Assembly (NCBI RefSeq): GCF_017562075.2
Contig: NC_054081.1
Coordinates: 21,733,977 to 21,797,976, forward strand
Direction: 5' to 3'
Source of the DNA: Anopheles merus
Lineage: Eukaryota > Arthropoda > Insecta > Diptera > Culicidae
Length of the DNA: 64,000 nucleotides
Numbering within the stretch: the stretch's first letter is position 1; every line of letters begins with the position of its first letter. This document shows positions 11,015-24,760 of the stretch, one piece after another. A model generated the notes under the pieces. The model was not told where the DNA came from. It worked only from the letters and a program-made list of their open reading frames with translations, and did not search any database. A program made the translations under genes and the position numbers.

Positions 11015-11667
11015 TTGATTGCAATGAAAGGTAGGCGCAGGCCGCTCGAATTGGTCGGTGACGCGTTTCAATGGTGCTTGCCAGTACCGGTGCGGGTTTT
11101 GAAGTGTGTAAAAATTGTAATGGAAGCTTTAGGCGTAAGGATCAGCAGCAGTAGCAGTGCTGAAATGGGGACCTGTTTCCATGCAAATAAAGTCGTATTA
11201 AGTTTAATGGTTTTGGGAGAATTTAAGTTTATGCCATGCTATTACACCAAATGAAGACTATTAAAGAGACAATTTTCATAACAGATTTATGTTTTATATT
11301 TTAAAACGCGCATCATCAACCTACATATTTTGCAGTCAATCATTGATTGCAATGAAAGGTAGGCGCAGGCCGCTCGAATTGGTCGGTGACGCGTTTCAAT
11401 GGGGCTTGCCAGTACCGGTGCGGGTTTTGAAGTGTGTAAAAATTGTAATGGAAGCTTTAGGCGTAAGGATCAGCAGCAGTAGCAGTGCTGAAATGGGGAC
11501 CTGTTTCCATGCAAATAAAGTCGTATTAAGTTTAATGGTTTTGGGAGAATTTAAGTTTATGCCATGCTATTACACCAAATGAAGACTATTAAAGAGACAA
11601 TTTTCATAACAGATTTATGTTTCATATTTTAAAACGCGCATCATCAACCTACATATTTTGCAGTCAA
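11015..11667 (+). repeat. Tandem duplication of a 328-bp unit
   Basis: Unit 1 (11,015-11,342) and unit 2 (11,343-11,667) start with TTGATTGCAATGAAAGG and end with TTTTGCAGTCAA. They differ at very few positions (for example T/G in GGTGCTTGCC versus GGGGCTTGCC, and T/C in TGTTTTATA versus TGTTTCATA). The duplication is thus recent. Each unit has an 83-codon open frame of no known family. The second unit ends exactly where errantivirus RNase H coding resumes. Confidence 0.95.
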
Positions 11668-12404
11668 CCCTGCCCTGCCTATACGCACATAAATTCACAC
11701 TTGTTACCGACCATAAACCCCTAACGTTTATCAAAATATCGACAAAAAATCTGAAAATTTTACGCTGGAGACTTAATCTTGAAAACTATGACTACTCAAA
11801 GGATTATAGAACCGGAAAAACGAACGTGGTTACCGACGCGTTGAGTAGGAAAGTGAAAATTAACATGATAGAAAACGAAAACTCCACGGACAATAAATCT
11901 GTACAAAACAATATCGCCGAATCTTATGCAAACACTGTCCACTCTGCTGACACATTTGATGATTTCTTCATACGCTTCACAGAACGACCTGTCAATTCAT
12001 ATAAAAATCAAATTATCTTCAAACACGCCAGATCAAACACTACCTCACAAGAAACCGTTTTTCCATGCCACACAAGCACGATAATCCGCAGAAACAATTT
12101 AGATAAAAATGTAATAACCGAGTCCCTCAAAAACTATCACAACGGCAAACAAACTGCTATTCTGGCTCCGGAAAATACGATTCAACACATTCAAGAAGCA
12201 TTCCGTGAACTGTTTTCAGACTACACACCATACACACTTTGCTGTCACACAAAATATGGTTAACGATGTAACTTCTTAGCAAAAACAAGATACAATTGTT
12301 AAAAATGAACGCGATAGGGCTCATCGCGGTGTTCAGGAAGTAGAAAAACAACTGAAATGATCGTATTACTTTCCGAGTATGCTGAAAAAATCAAACAATA
12401 TTGT
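11668..12404 (+). pseudogene. pol: Errantivirus-like pol: end of RNase H and integrase zinc-binding region
   Basis: Continues the frame broken at 5,575. It contains the RNase H end (FTLVTDHKPLTFIK, about 11,694-11,735), the connection motif ending VTDALSRK near 11,830, and the spacer up to the 12,261 stop. It then continues, in a shifted frame, to the integrase HHCC domain (DRAHRGVQEVEKQ near 12,312-12,350, then KIKQYC near 12,390). The second Cys pair of that domain is missing because an unrelated block begins at about 12,405. The integrase core resumes at about 13,146. Confidence 0.82.
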
Positions 12405-13795
12405 AGCATATCTGCTATACAGAACATATTATAAACCACACTATCAGCTATAGACAAACTGTAACACACTTCAAAAAGCCAAATAACATTACTGCAACAC
12501 AGTCATTATATTTAAAAAAAGTCATTATATGGTGTAAAAACAGCAAAAGCATAGGCACAAAATGACAGACACCTCACTCCGATACACTGTATAAATTGCA
12601 CCTCATATCAATAACCTTTAATTAGGACAAAAACATATTCCAAAACCAAATGTACGAAACCCATTGAGTATAAATAAAACTAATTCCGACCGTGGCGAAG
12701 TCAGATTCGTTCGAACTGTCAGGATACGAATATGTCCATCCAACATATATCGACTTCTCATTTAAAGAGTTTAGTTATGTCCCCCTACCCAAGGTAAGGC
12801 CTCTAAACTCCAACGTTTCCAGTTAGGGAAACCTCCCAAAGGTTTTATAGGGATTCAGATGGGATCGGAATCAAGCTAATCGAAATCGATCTAAATTTCA
12901 GCTTATCTAGAGCTAAACTTATCTAGAGCGAAGATAGATGTAATTAGAGTTAAGTTAGGAGGTAAGAAAGAATAAACTGTCTCTTCGATTGACAAACCAC
13001 TGAGTAGTACGGTTGACTGTGTGAAGCTCCCATAGTTTCTATGATCGCCTGGACGATCAAGTGTCGAAAAGTCCGCTCGAACAAAGTGTTATTCTACCTC
13101 GATACATGTCAGCGAAACTCTGACCTACCGTGATGATACGCGTTGAAAAATCTCTCCCAGGTCAATAGAAAAAGCACCATTCAAAAGAATCCATGTAGAT
13201 ATTTTTGGAATAGATAAGAACCTGTCTCTCATTTGCGCATTTTCCAAACACTTTCAGCTAATTCCAATTGCTCGAAATATGTACGTTAGACATTCAAAAC
13301 GCCCTGACTACCTATTTCGCTAATTTCCGAACACCAGAAACAATAGTTTGCGATCATGAAGTATCTTTCACCAGTACCTAGTTGAATGAATTCCTAGCAG
13401 ATCTAGGATTTCAATTAGCTTTTGCGTCATCGTTCGAATCCAATGGCCAATAGAAAAAAACCCATAGCACCATAATCGAACTCTTTAATACTAATAAGCA
13501 TAAGTACTCTGAACTACATTCACCAGAAATATTAAATATTATTTGTTCACTATATGATAAAACAATCCATTCGGCCACCTCCCTTACCTTCAATGAAATC
13601 GATGTTGTACCCCAAACCAAAGAAATGTAGTAAATCCCACCGAAATTGCAGAAGCTTCACAAAAAATATTTGATAACGCTATAGTTCATTTAAACAAGGC
13701 TAAAAATAACATGGACAAATACAACATTGTTAAAAATCATACCCCATCAGCCGAGGTCGGCAAAGACGTTTTTGTGCAAAAGACCACAAGGAAAA
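11873..13795. repeat. Left arm of a 1.9-kb inverted repeat
   Basis: The reverse complement of this interval is found at 15,694-17,641 with only scattered differences. The arm contains the errantivirus integrase region and the LTR-like block inside it, so the duplication happened after that insertion. The right arm is bounded on both sides by TA microsatellites. The intervening 1.9 kb carries the 5' half of an L1-like LINE. Confidence 0.95.
12405..13145. mobile_element. LTR-like insertion inside the integrase (possible solo LTR)
   Basis: Coding of the integrase stops at about 12,405 and resumes at about 13,146. The block has TGTAGC near its left edge, a TATA-like AGTATAAATAAA near 12,668, and no ORF. 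Related copies occur at about 40,200-41,000 (opposite orientation, with extra sequence) and 62,700-62,940 (same orientation, partial). Dispersed copies without coding capacity suggest a solo LTR, but I could not fix ends with a target duplication. Confidence 0.55.
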
Positions 13796-13905
13796 AAATG
13801 GACCCACGATTCTCAATAGCTCGATGTATAAAAAACAGAAACAAAACAATTAAACCGAGGAACGTAGAAACGCAAAAGGAATCAAATTAAACGCCTAAGA
13901 AATTA
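13146..13905 (+). pseudogene. pol: Errantivirus-like pol: integrase core and C-terminal domain
   Basis: Reads HVDIFGID near 13,187, the first catalytic Asp region. VCDHEVSF near 13,350 holds the second Asp. SFESNGQ near 13,434 takes the place of the usual block carrying the catalytic Glu, with a stop just after it. The C-terminal region follows ([19 protein letters not shown], 13,760-13,815). The frame is interrupted several times. The segment 13,692-13,905 recurs at 21,161-21,374 after the L1-like LINE. Confidence 0.82.
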
Positions 13906-14306
13906 AAACTACCAATTGTATTAATAACTCTTTCCCTCGATATAGAATCGCACCACTCGGAATCGTGACACATAATTAAAATTAACAACAAAAATTACAT
14001 TTCAGAAGAAAAAAACACATTGCAACCGAAGCCACTGGTACATAAGAAAACACTATTGACGAAAAAGACCGGCCAGACGGCTTTCACCTTTTTCTTTAAT
14101 TTCAACATCTAGTTACGTAATCATAAACAAACCTAAAGGTATAAGCAGCCTGGAATAGAAAAAAAAATTAGCAAAGTAAACTAACCAAACCGACCTTTAA
14201 TATTATCCATAATGCTAGAAGTTATCAGTTTTTTAGTTGTTATTATAGTTTGCACGAGCACACAAATGTTACAAATAGCTAATATAAACAATCAACCACT
14301 TTTAAC
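13692..14306 (+). repeat. Left copy of the direct repeat flanking the L1-like LINE
   Basis: About 612 bp from ACAAGGCTAAAAATAACATG to CCACTTTTAAC is repeated at 21,161-21,772 with a handful of differences (for example CATACCCC versus CATCCCCC). The LINE 5' end follows the left copy and its A-rich 3' end precedes the right copy. Both therefore look like an exceptionally long target-site duplication, or the product of recombination between two copies. Confidence 0.9.
14212..14306 (+). pseudogene. env: Errantivirus env, signal-peptide end cut by a LINE
   Basis: ATG at 14,212 opens MLEVISFLVVIIVCTSTQM, a hydrophobic start typical of a secretory signal. After about 32 codons the reading runs into LINE sequence at about 14,307. 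The same start occurs at 21,678 beyond the LINE, where env continues, so this is the left half of a duplicated target. Confidence 0.8.
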
Positions 14307-14400
14307 CAGTTCTCTCGTGTCATTTGTAAAGAGCAGACGTATTCACGCGAGAAAACAAACCAAAACAATTTAAAGACAACTAAGTTCAAGTACAACTAGG

Positions 14401-15468
14401 ATGAACAGTGCAGAAAGAAGATGGGAGAATACGCTTCGTATTAGCTTTCCTGATATTGAAGTAAAACCATCGAAAGAAGAGATCTATGATCTAATCGTCA
14501 AGATGGTTCTCCCAACGGACAATCTAATCCGAACTCACCTACACTTCATTCGGAGCACGGTGTATCTACAAATGGGTACACTAGAGCAAGCGCAAGCGGT
14601 AGTGGAGAGGAATAAAGGGAAACATGGGAGGAAGTGCGGAAACGTGTTCAAGCCATTTGACATCGAGATGGAGGATGGTGCGATCGATGTTTTCCTTCAG
14701 GACCTGCCCTACTACATAACCGACGATGAAGTTCGAGCAGAGATGGCTAAGTACGGGGAGATACTTAGCATACGCGAACTACGGCATCCGGAAGGAAGCC
14801 GGGCTGGTATCCTAATGGGAACACGGGCAGTGCGCATGATACGCAAACTACCGATAGCTTCATACATCACGATCGAAGGAGAGGTGACAGGTGTAACATA
14901 TCGCGGGCAAGTTCGCACCTGTGCGCATTGTCAGCTGCCAGCACATCATGGTGTGGGTTGTGCAGTCAATAGGATGGAAAGAGCAGCACAGAATTCGTAT
15001 GCGGATGCGCTTAAATCACCTGTTTCCAAAACACAACAAAAAAAAACACACACACCAACAACACACCCATCGGTACCTCATGTTAACCTTCAACAAAGGC
15101 TTGAAAAGGTTACTCAAGCAAACACACAAGGGAGTATAAAACCAACAAACGTGCCACAGGCCGCTACACAAACCGCGGCTTCAGCACAACACACACACGA
15201 ACCGATAGTTATTCTAACAAAAACAATACAAAAAAACGCAGGCTAAGGCATGGAAATAGTTCAAGCAGCGAACAGCGAAGATGTAATAATCTTCAAAACG
15301 CCGCTCGATATTCCATCCGATCCTCTCTCAGAACCGACAGAAGAGAATAACACTGGTACAAAGCGACCCACAGATGATAGTCCGGAGAGTGATGCATCCT
15401 CTTCTTCCCAGGGCTCGCAAACCAAACGTAAACCCGGACGCCCACTCAAACATCCTAAAACGATGTAA
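14401..15468 (+). pseudogene. L1-like LINE ORF1 (RNA-binding protein, zinc knuckle), one stop
   Basis: Probably the nucleic-acid-binding ORF1 protein that coats LINE RNA. ATG at 14,401 opens 281 codons to TAA at 15,244-15,246. The same frame then continues from 15,250 to 15,468, so the original ORF1 was about 355 codons with one nonsense change. Residues about 95-160 look like an RRM-type fold (IDVFLQDLPYYITDDEV, then YITIEGEVTGVTYRG). A single CCHC knuckle follows (CAHCQLPAHHGVGC, residues about 178-191). The tail is Thr/Gln-rich and ends in acidic/serine residues plus a basic AT-hook-like KRKPGRPLKHPK. The start is chosen because it begins a long frame right after the leader. Well preserved compared with ORF2. 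Confidence 0.82.
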
Positions 15469-15492
15469 GTACCATTTATAAGTAAATCCCTG

Positions 15493-17764
<2,272 letters not shown>

Positions 17765-17778
17765 AAAGCTCAGTTATA

Positions 17779-20700
17779 AATGGCTAATGAATGTAGTTAT
17801 AACATTGGTTCAGTGAACTTGAATACCATATCGAACAAAACAAAAAATAGACGCTTTGCAGTCATTTATACGAACCACTGATTTAGATATTATATTCATG
17901 CAAGAAGTATATCAAACAAATTTAACAATCCCTGGCTATAATGTCGTGACAAATGTAAACGATACCATGAGAGGCACTGCAATTGCGTTACGCGAAAAGC
18001 TTAAATACTCTCACGTAGAGCGCAGCTTAGATTCTCGTCTAATCTCCAGCCGACTCGAGAACACTGGTACTCTCTGTAATATCTACGCTCCGTCAGGCAG
18101 TCAACGGAGAGCAGAGCGAGAAACATTTTTCAGCCACACATTGCCGTTCTACCTGCGAAACGCACAAGAGCCCGTAATTCTCGCGGGTGATTTTAATTGC
18201 GTATTAAAATCAAAGGACGCTACGGGTGGAGGGGATGTAAGTCTTGCGCTCCAGAACGTCATTAACAGTCTAGGATTATGCGATAGCTGGGAGGTGCTGA
18301 GAGGAAACTCTGTAGAGTTCTCTTTTATAGCTCGTGGATCGGGATCGCGCATCGATCGATGCTACGTAACCAAAACTCTTAGCACAAAACTTAGAACGAC
18401 AAATATGCAAGTAGTCTCCTTCTCAGATCACAAGGCACTAACAATCCGTCTCACCCTGCCGATTCCTCCAGCTCCGCGCAGAAACGGATACTGGCAACTT
18501 CGTGCTCACATACTTTCTAACGAAGTCCTAGAAGAATTTAAAATTCTATGGGAAAGGTGGACATGGCAAAAGAGATTTTACAACACATGGATAAAATGGT
18601 GGGTAGAATGTGCCAAACCCAAAATAAAATCTTTTTTTTCGATGGAAAACTAATGAAAAATACAATGACTTTCGCTTGCATCAAAATGTTCTTCAAAAAC
18701 AGCTAAGCTTATCCTACGAAAATATTTACAACAACCAGATGAACTAAAGAATATAAATTTATTGAAAGGAAAAATGCTTGCTCTACAAAGACGTTTTTCG
18801 CATCATTTTACACGTATAAATGAAACATTTATTGATGGAGAAACTGTCTCCACATTTCATCTGCAGGAGCGGAGGAAGAGACAAAACATCATAACCAGTT
18901 TCCAAACAGGCGAAGGCATAAGCTTAGAATCAGTGGAGGAGTTTAATAACTACATGTACAGAAAATATTCTGAATTATACGCTGAGAGGACACCTGACAC
19001 TCAAAATAACCAATCAATACAACACACGGAATCACCAAGTAACAATTTCTCCAGCAGTCAAATAATACCAGACGATTGTGTTGAAAACAGGAGTTGCATG
19101 AATGACTTTAACATGCATGAAGTCCTCTTTGCAATAAAAAAATCAGCTTCACGTAAATCTCCTGGTCCCGATGGAATTCCAAAGGAGTTTTATATTCGCA
19201 CTTTCGATATAATATCTCGAGAACTAACATACGTGCTGAATGATGCTCTTCAAGGCAATATACCTAGCTGCTTCGTGGATGGAATTATTGTGTTGATGCA
19301 AAAGAAAAGAAGCACAGCGGGCCTCTCAAATTTTCGTCCAATTTCTTTACTAAATTTTGACTACAAACTTCTCTCAAGAATGCTTAAAATACGTATGCAG
19401 GAAATTGAAACATGGCACATCATTTCACCATCACAAAAATGTAGTAACAAACCGCATAATATTTTTGAAGCTGTTCTTGCTATCAAAGAGAAAATAATAG
19501 ACTTCAAGAGAAAGAGAATCAGCGGCAAACTCGTCTCTTTCGATCTCACTCAAGCATTTGATCGTGTAGATAGGAGGTTCCTTTGAACAACGATGGCCTC
19601 CTTGGGATTCAACGAAAGATTAATAGAACTTTTAACGTATATTGGAAATCAATCCTCGTCAAGGTTACTAGTAAATGGACACCTCTCCCCTTCGTTTCCT
19701 ATCCAACGATCCGTAAGGCAGGGTGATCCCTTGTCAATGATGTTGTTTGTTTTGTATCTTCACCCGCTCCTCACCACACTCGAAGGCATTTGTAACAATC
19801 AGAATGACCTGATCAATGCTTATGCTGACGATATATCGGTAATTTCCACTTCCCTTCCCAAAATCGAGCTAGTGCGACAAACAATAGAAACATTCGGGTA
19901 CTATTCTGGTGCGATGCTAAGTATGGAAAAAACAACAGCACTAGACATAGGACACATCACCACCAATAACACCATGGCTTCGTACGGTAGAACGACTACG
20001 ACTTCTCGGCATTCTATTCACCAATAACATCCGTGAAGCAATGAGCAACAATTGGGACATCTTCTTCTTTGGCTCGACAACCGTTGTCGGTCAAGGCCTG
20101 CCTGCACCACTTGTGGGTTTGGCTTTCAGTGACTAATTGATTTCCCCCCATAGCAGGATAGTCAGTCCTACGTATGGCAAAATTGGGACATAGTCATAGA
20201 AAAATTCAGGTGGATGGTGTGGTACCACAGAAGAAGAAACCTTAACCTATGTCAAAAATCACGCTGCTTAATACATTCATATTGCCCAAGGTTTGGTTTA
20301 CAGCCTCGGTGTGTGGTGCTCGAGAAATGGACATAGCAAAAATAACGTCACTTATAGGCTTATTACTCTGGAGTGGAAGTGGATATACTAGAGTTCCCCT
20401 ACAACAACTTGCTCTTCCAAAATTGCGTGGAGGACTAAACCTTCACATTCCAGCCATAAAAGTTCCAGCACTGCTATGTAACCGATATATAACACACAGA
20501 GACAGCCTTTGCGTAAGCTCCGAGATAATTAATAACGTAAATGAAGCAAATGTCACAAGCAGCTATCCATGCCTAAAAACTGTAAAAAATACCAATACCT
20601 ATACCAATTGGATTGGATACCATAATAACGACAAAAAGTCTGACAAAAAAGATAACAAAGTCTCTACCAAATCCCAAAGTATGTATGGAGACACCAACAA

Positions 20701-21113
20701 GAAATTGGCGCAGGATCTGGCATAACATAAGCAGTCGAAAGCTAAATTCCGAACAAAGATCATACCTATATCTACTGGTGAATAATAAAATAAAAAATTG
20801 TGCCGATCTTTCTCGGCATCACCGCATTACATCACCAACATGCCCACACTGCCCAATGGATGAAACACTCAAACATAAGTTCTCGGTGTGTCACCGATCA
20901 AAACCAGCATGGGCATTTTTACAAAGACGTCTTAACGATATCAGTCCCAACAGACAACTATCCTACGAAGATCTACACGTTCCTGAGTTAACTGGTTTAA
21001 GTGCAGCAACTTGTAGTGAAATACTTCGCATATTTTCAAACTATATCATCCACATCATTGGAAACAATGATCCTGTGATTGATTTAGATGTTCTTTCCTG
21101 TTGTCTGTTGTAA
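17779..21113 (+). pseudogene. L1-like LINE ORF2: endonuclease and reverse transcriptase (broken)
   Basis: ORF2 nicks DNA and primes cDNA synthesis. The start is probably ATG at 17,779 (NIGSVNLNTISNK), with a frameshift near 17,850. The endonuclease follows (17,856-18,475: DIIFMQEVY, ILAGDFNCVL, GSRIDRCYV, SFSDHKAL). RT lies at about 19,080-20,030: SRKSPGPDGIPKEFY, LSNFRPISLLN, VSFDLTQAFDRVD, RQGDPLSM, and an intact YADD box at 19,821-19,832. The C-terminal region has a CCHC-like cluster (CPHCPMDETLKHKFSVC, about 20,840-20,890). Frames change or stop near 18,653, 19,586, 20,027 and 20,670. A 120-bp SINE interrupts it at 20,061. Inactive. Confidence 0.88.
20061..20180 (-). mobile_element. SINE200-like SINE, 5'-truncated, in LINE ORF2
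   Basis: Minus-strand SINE whose AAGAAGAAG tail is at 20,061. It is flanked by the 11-bp duplication AATTGGGACAT (20,050-20,060 and 20,181-20,191). The body (minus strand CTGACTATCCTGCTATGGGG) matches the longer copy at 21,875. The tRNA-like head is missing. The target duplication shows true retroposition into the LINE after the LINE had arrived. Confidence 0.92.
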
Positions 21114-21160
21114 ATAATGTAAAGTAAATAAACACATGTAATAAATATTTTTATAAAAAA

Positions 21161-21772
21161 AAACAAGGCTAAAAATAACATGGACAAATACAACATTGTT
21201 AAAAATCATCCCCCATCAGTCGAGGTCGGCAAAGACGTTTTTGTGCAAAAGACCACAAGGAAAAAAATGGACCCACGATTCTCAATAGCTCGATGTATAA
21301 AAAACAGAAACAAAACAATTAAACCGAGGAACGTAGAACGCAAAAGGAATCAAATTAAACGCCTAAGAAATTAAAACTACCAATTGTATTAATAACTCTT
21401 TCCCTCGATATAGAATCGCACCACTCGGAATCGTGACACATAATTAAAATTAACAACAAAAATTACATTTCAGAAGAAAAAAACACATTGCAACCGAAGC
21501 CACTGGTACATAAGAAAACACTATTGACGAAAAAGACCGGCCAGACGGCTTTCACCTTTTTCTTTAATTTCAACATCTAGTTACGTAATCATAAACAAAC
21601 CTAAAGGTATAAGCAGCCTGGAATAGAAAAAAAATTAGCAAAGTAAACTAACCAAACGATCTTTAATATTATCCATAATGCTAGAAGTTATCAGTTTTTT
21701 AGTTGTTATTATAGTTTGCACGAGCACACAAATGTTACAAATAGCTAATATAAACCATCAACCACTTTTAAC
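21161..21772 (+). repeat. Right copy of the direct repeat flanking the L1-like LINE
   Basis: Near-identical to 13,692-14,306. It contains the integrase C-terminal region (open from 21,180 to 21,374: [18 protein letters not shown]), the pol-env spacer, and the env start at 21,678. The sequence then continues into env, unlike the left copy. Confidence 0.9.
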
Positions 21773-23355
21773 ATTGGTAACAGGCAAATTTAAGATCCAA
21801 ACAGGGAAGATTAATATGATTGACCCCATTAATTTTCCCAATTTAGAATCCATTGCCAACCTTCTAGCTAGTTTCTTCTTCTTCTTCTTTGGCTCAACAA
21901 CCGATGCCGGTCAAGGCCTGCCAACACACTTGTGGGGTTGGCTTTCAGTGACTTATTGATTTCCCCCCATAGCAGGATAGTCAGTGCTACGTATGGCGGC
22001 ACGGTCTAGTTGGGGCTTGAACCCATGACGGGCATGTTGTTAAGTCGTACGAGTTGACGACTGTACCATTAGACCGGCCCAATAGTTTAGTTCATGAAAA
22101 AACAAACAACTATTTAACCGAAATAGCTAATTTCAAAATAAGAGAGTTATATTCAAATCTTGAAGAAATCAAACCTAGGAATCATAGGGAACGCCGTAGC
22201 TTAGAACCAATAGGAAACGCTTGGAAATGGATTGGAGGCAGCCCGGATGCAGAAGACTGAAGAATGATCAACAAAACAATGAACGAGTTAATTACCAGCA
22301 CCAATGAACAGCACCAGATAAATGAACAGCTTAATAATCGTCAAAATACAATCACCAAGATTATTAACGAGATCATAGAAAACAAGGCCAAAAATAGAAT
22401 CGCTCTTGACGAAATAGACACTATAGTAACTATCATGAAAATAGACGTGATCAACAAACTATTAGAGGACATCGCTGAGGCCAATTTTTTGTCTAAAATG
22501 GCATCAACTAGCAATAAAATACTCTCATTAAATAAAATATCCATAGTCAGGAAGAACCAATAAAACCAAGGAATTACGATAAACTTGCCAGACGAAGCAC
22601 TCAGCCTTGTGCAGCCAAGCGTAGCAGTCAGTGAACAAACCCTTTTGTATATCATGAAGATCACCCAGATAAACTAAGAAGAAGGATCTATGATACGAGT
22701 AATCCCAACAACGCACGATGGAAAAATAATGGCACAGTCACCGGATTACCTAATAAAACACAGAAACGCATTATACACCACAAAATAACCAACCAAGTAC
22801 ATACAACGTAGTTTCTTCATCTGTGAGTATTCGGATAGCTGTGTACAACCCTTGCTAAACAGAAAGACGTGTAAATACCTACCAAAAGAGTAATTTAAGA
22901 CAACAATTGAATACATCAACAATGGCATGATCTTAGTCAATAATGCTAGAAACGATTTGCTACAAAGCAATTGTGGTCCAGACAACTGCAACCTGACTGG
23001 AATTTTTTTAATAACATTTCAAAATTTCAGCATACAATCTAGAAACGAATGTTTTATATCCAGCACTATGCAAATAGATACATCCATCTTACATAAAGCG
23101 ATGCACAATCTCGCCGTGGACCAAGCACCAGAGGAAGATAACCTTAAAATAATCAACAACCTCACATTATCCAACAGGCAGAAAATTGATCATGTCTACT
23201 TGATGCAGTGTAACAAAAAACTATGGAATTGGAGCATGCTAGGAGTAATCTCCTTATCAACGATGCTCACCATAACGATATCTGTTTCCGAATTTTTAAT
23301 TTACAGAAACACGAGCCATATGATCAAGTGCGCAACATGCAACATGAAACAATAA
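21678..23355 (+). pseudogene. env: Errantivirus-like env (fusion glycoprotein gene, broken)
   Basis: An old endogenous copy of an insect errantivirus envelope gene. Visible in order: a signal peptide (from 21,678); a SINE insertion (21,875-22,082); an RERR furin-type site near 22,187 followed by a hydrophobic stretch; and an in-frame TGA at 22,258-22,260. A coiled, Asn/Gln-rich region follows (22,264-22,563). A damaged stretch (22,564-22,926) comes next. The C-terminal part (22,927-23,355) has Cys residues and one membrane segment near residues 104-127, followed by a short tail. Baculovirus-F-type env genes have this order. Stops, frameshifts and the SINE make it non-functional. Confidence 0.8.
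21875..22082 (-). mobile_element. SINE200-like SINE, near full length, in env
   Basis: On the minus strand it starts GGGCCGGTCTAATGG. A box-A-like TGGTACAGTCG and a box-B-like GGGTTCAAGCCCC follow, then the CTGACTATCCTGC body and an AAG-rich tail at 21,875-21,890. A short duplication TAGTTT flanks it (21,869-21,874 and 22,083-22,088). The tRNA-derived head supplies the internal pol III promoter. It is the best-preserved of three copies in the window. Confidence 0.92.
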
Positions 23356-23365
23356 TGCTTGCTCT

Positions 23366-24760
23366 GTCCTACCTAAACGATTGGAGCTAATAGACTTCCT
23401 CCGAAATGAGGCTGTCGAGTTGCTTGCGCTGACAGAAAACATCTGAAACCAGAAAAATCCTTCTTTCTTCCGGAACATACAGTAGTACGCCTTGACCGCC
23501 TGGATCAAACTAAAGGAGGAGTGTTGATTCCATCCGTCGATCTTTCGCATTCAAAACACTCTCCCTACCTGACACACAGCTTATTGAGGCAGTAGGGATT
23601 CAAGTGCTATCAGCTGAGGGCAACATTGATTTTGTTTCAGTCTACTGCCCGAAGCAGGCTCGTAACGCTGATGGTTCAACACAAATGCTGCGACATGATC
23701 TCCGTATCCTCACACGTAGATAGGCCAGATTCATCATAGCCGGAGATCTGAACGCACGTCATCAGGAATGGGGCAACGTTCGCGCCAACAAAAACGGGCG
23801 GCTATTGTGGGAGGGCTTACAGGACTTACACCGTGGCTTTCCCATTTCATCCGACGTACCACACAGGTAATTCCAGTTCTACGATAGATATATTTTTAAC
23901 AAATATATCCAACCGCATTGATATCCCGACCACTATCACAGGACTTTCACCTGATCACCTACCGGTGACGATGGGCATCAGTGCTTCGGGGTCACAAATC
24001 AGACGACAACAGCGAAATTACCGGGAAGCGGACTGGCTTCGTTTTGAACACCACATGGGGGAGTACATCGATGCCTCCCCCTCTCTCGTTACGATTGAGG
24101 ATATCGATGCAGCAATCTCCAGTGTCGTTGATTGTATGAGGGAGGCCGAGATACGCTCAGTCCCCTTGGTCCGAGATAAAGTTCTAGAACTGGATGCGGT
24201 GACAAAGCGTTTTATAAGCGTTAAAAACTCTTTCAGGCAAAGGTTTCAAAGGACAGGAGATAGGGCCTTCTACTCTGCATTCCGACAAGCAGTTAAACTG
24301 GTTAAGGCCAGACTCATTGAAGTTAGGAACAACCAGTTTGCGAACAGGGTACGTACGAACTACCTGCGGGGAAGTTCTTAAAACCATTAAATACAGTGTT
24401 AGCTACAATGCTCCGGGACCGGATGGCATATTTAATGTTATGCTCAAACATCTTAGTTACAGCACTGCCATCTTGTAAAGTAGGGTGTTTAACAGTTGCC
24501 TTGAATAGGGATATTTTCCAAGAGGGTGGAAACTTGCTAAAGTAGTGCCAGTGTTAAAATCTGGGAAGGACCCATGCTTGGGATCGAGCTATCGTCCTAT
24601 TTCTTTATTGAGTGCCATTAGCAAAATATTCGAAAGGATAATTCACACGAGGTTGGAGACCCACGTGTCCTTCTAACAACATCCTAACTGACGTTAAATT
24701 TGGGTTCAGGAGGCAGCGGTCGGCCGCCATGCAGATACAGCGAGTGATGCAGATTGTTAG
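23366..24760 (+). pseudogene. Jockey-clade LINE, piece 1: endonuclease and start of RT
   Basis: 5'-truncated ORF2. Endonuclease motifs appear in shifting frames: ELIDFLRNEAVELLALTE near 23,380, LDQTKGGVLIPSVDLS near 23,500, FIIAGDLNARHQEWG near 23,734, and GLSPDHLPVTMGI near 23,941. A frame is open from 23,833 to 24,381. RT starts with NAPGPDGIFNVMLKHLS near 24,408 and SYRPISLLSAISKIFERII near 24,590. It is interrupted at 24,760 by the LTR retrotransposon and resumes at 32,243 in the same frame after removal of the TTAG duplication. It begins directly after the env stop. Confidence 0.87.

Noticed and set aside
11015..11667. Two tandem 328-bp units as the LTRs of a retrotransposon
   Set aside because: There is no internal region between them and the ends lack TG...CA, so I call only a tandem duplication.
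13411..13620. 69-codon minus-strand frame, repeated at 15,900-16,094 on the plus strand
   Set aside because: It is the antisense of integrase coding, duplicated by the inverted repeat.
13692..14306. Simple second errantivirus insertion to explain the 612-bp repeat
   Set aside because: The repeats meet the LINE ends exactly on both sides and env continues smoothly from the right copy, which favours a duplication of one target over two separate insertions, although recombination remains possible.
21875..22082. A tRNA gene (box A and box B present)
   Set aside because: The boxes belong to the tRNA-derived head of a SINE; no cloverleaf-forming complete tRNA was seen.
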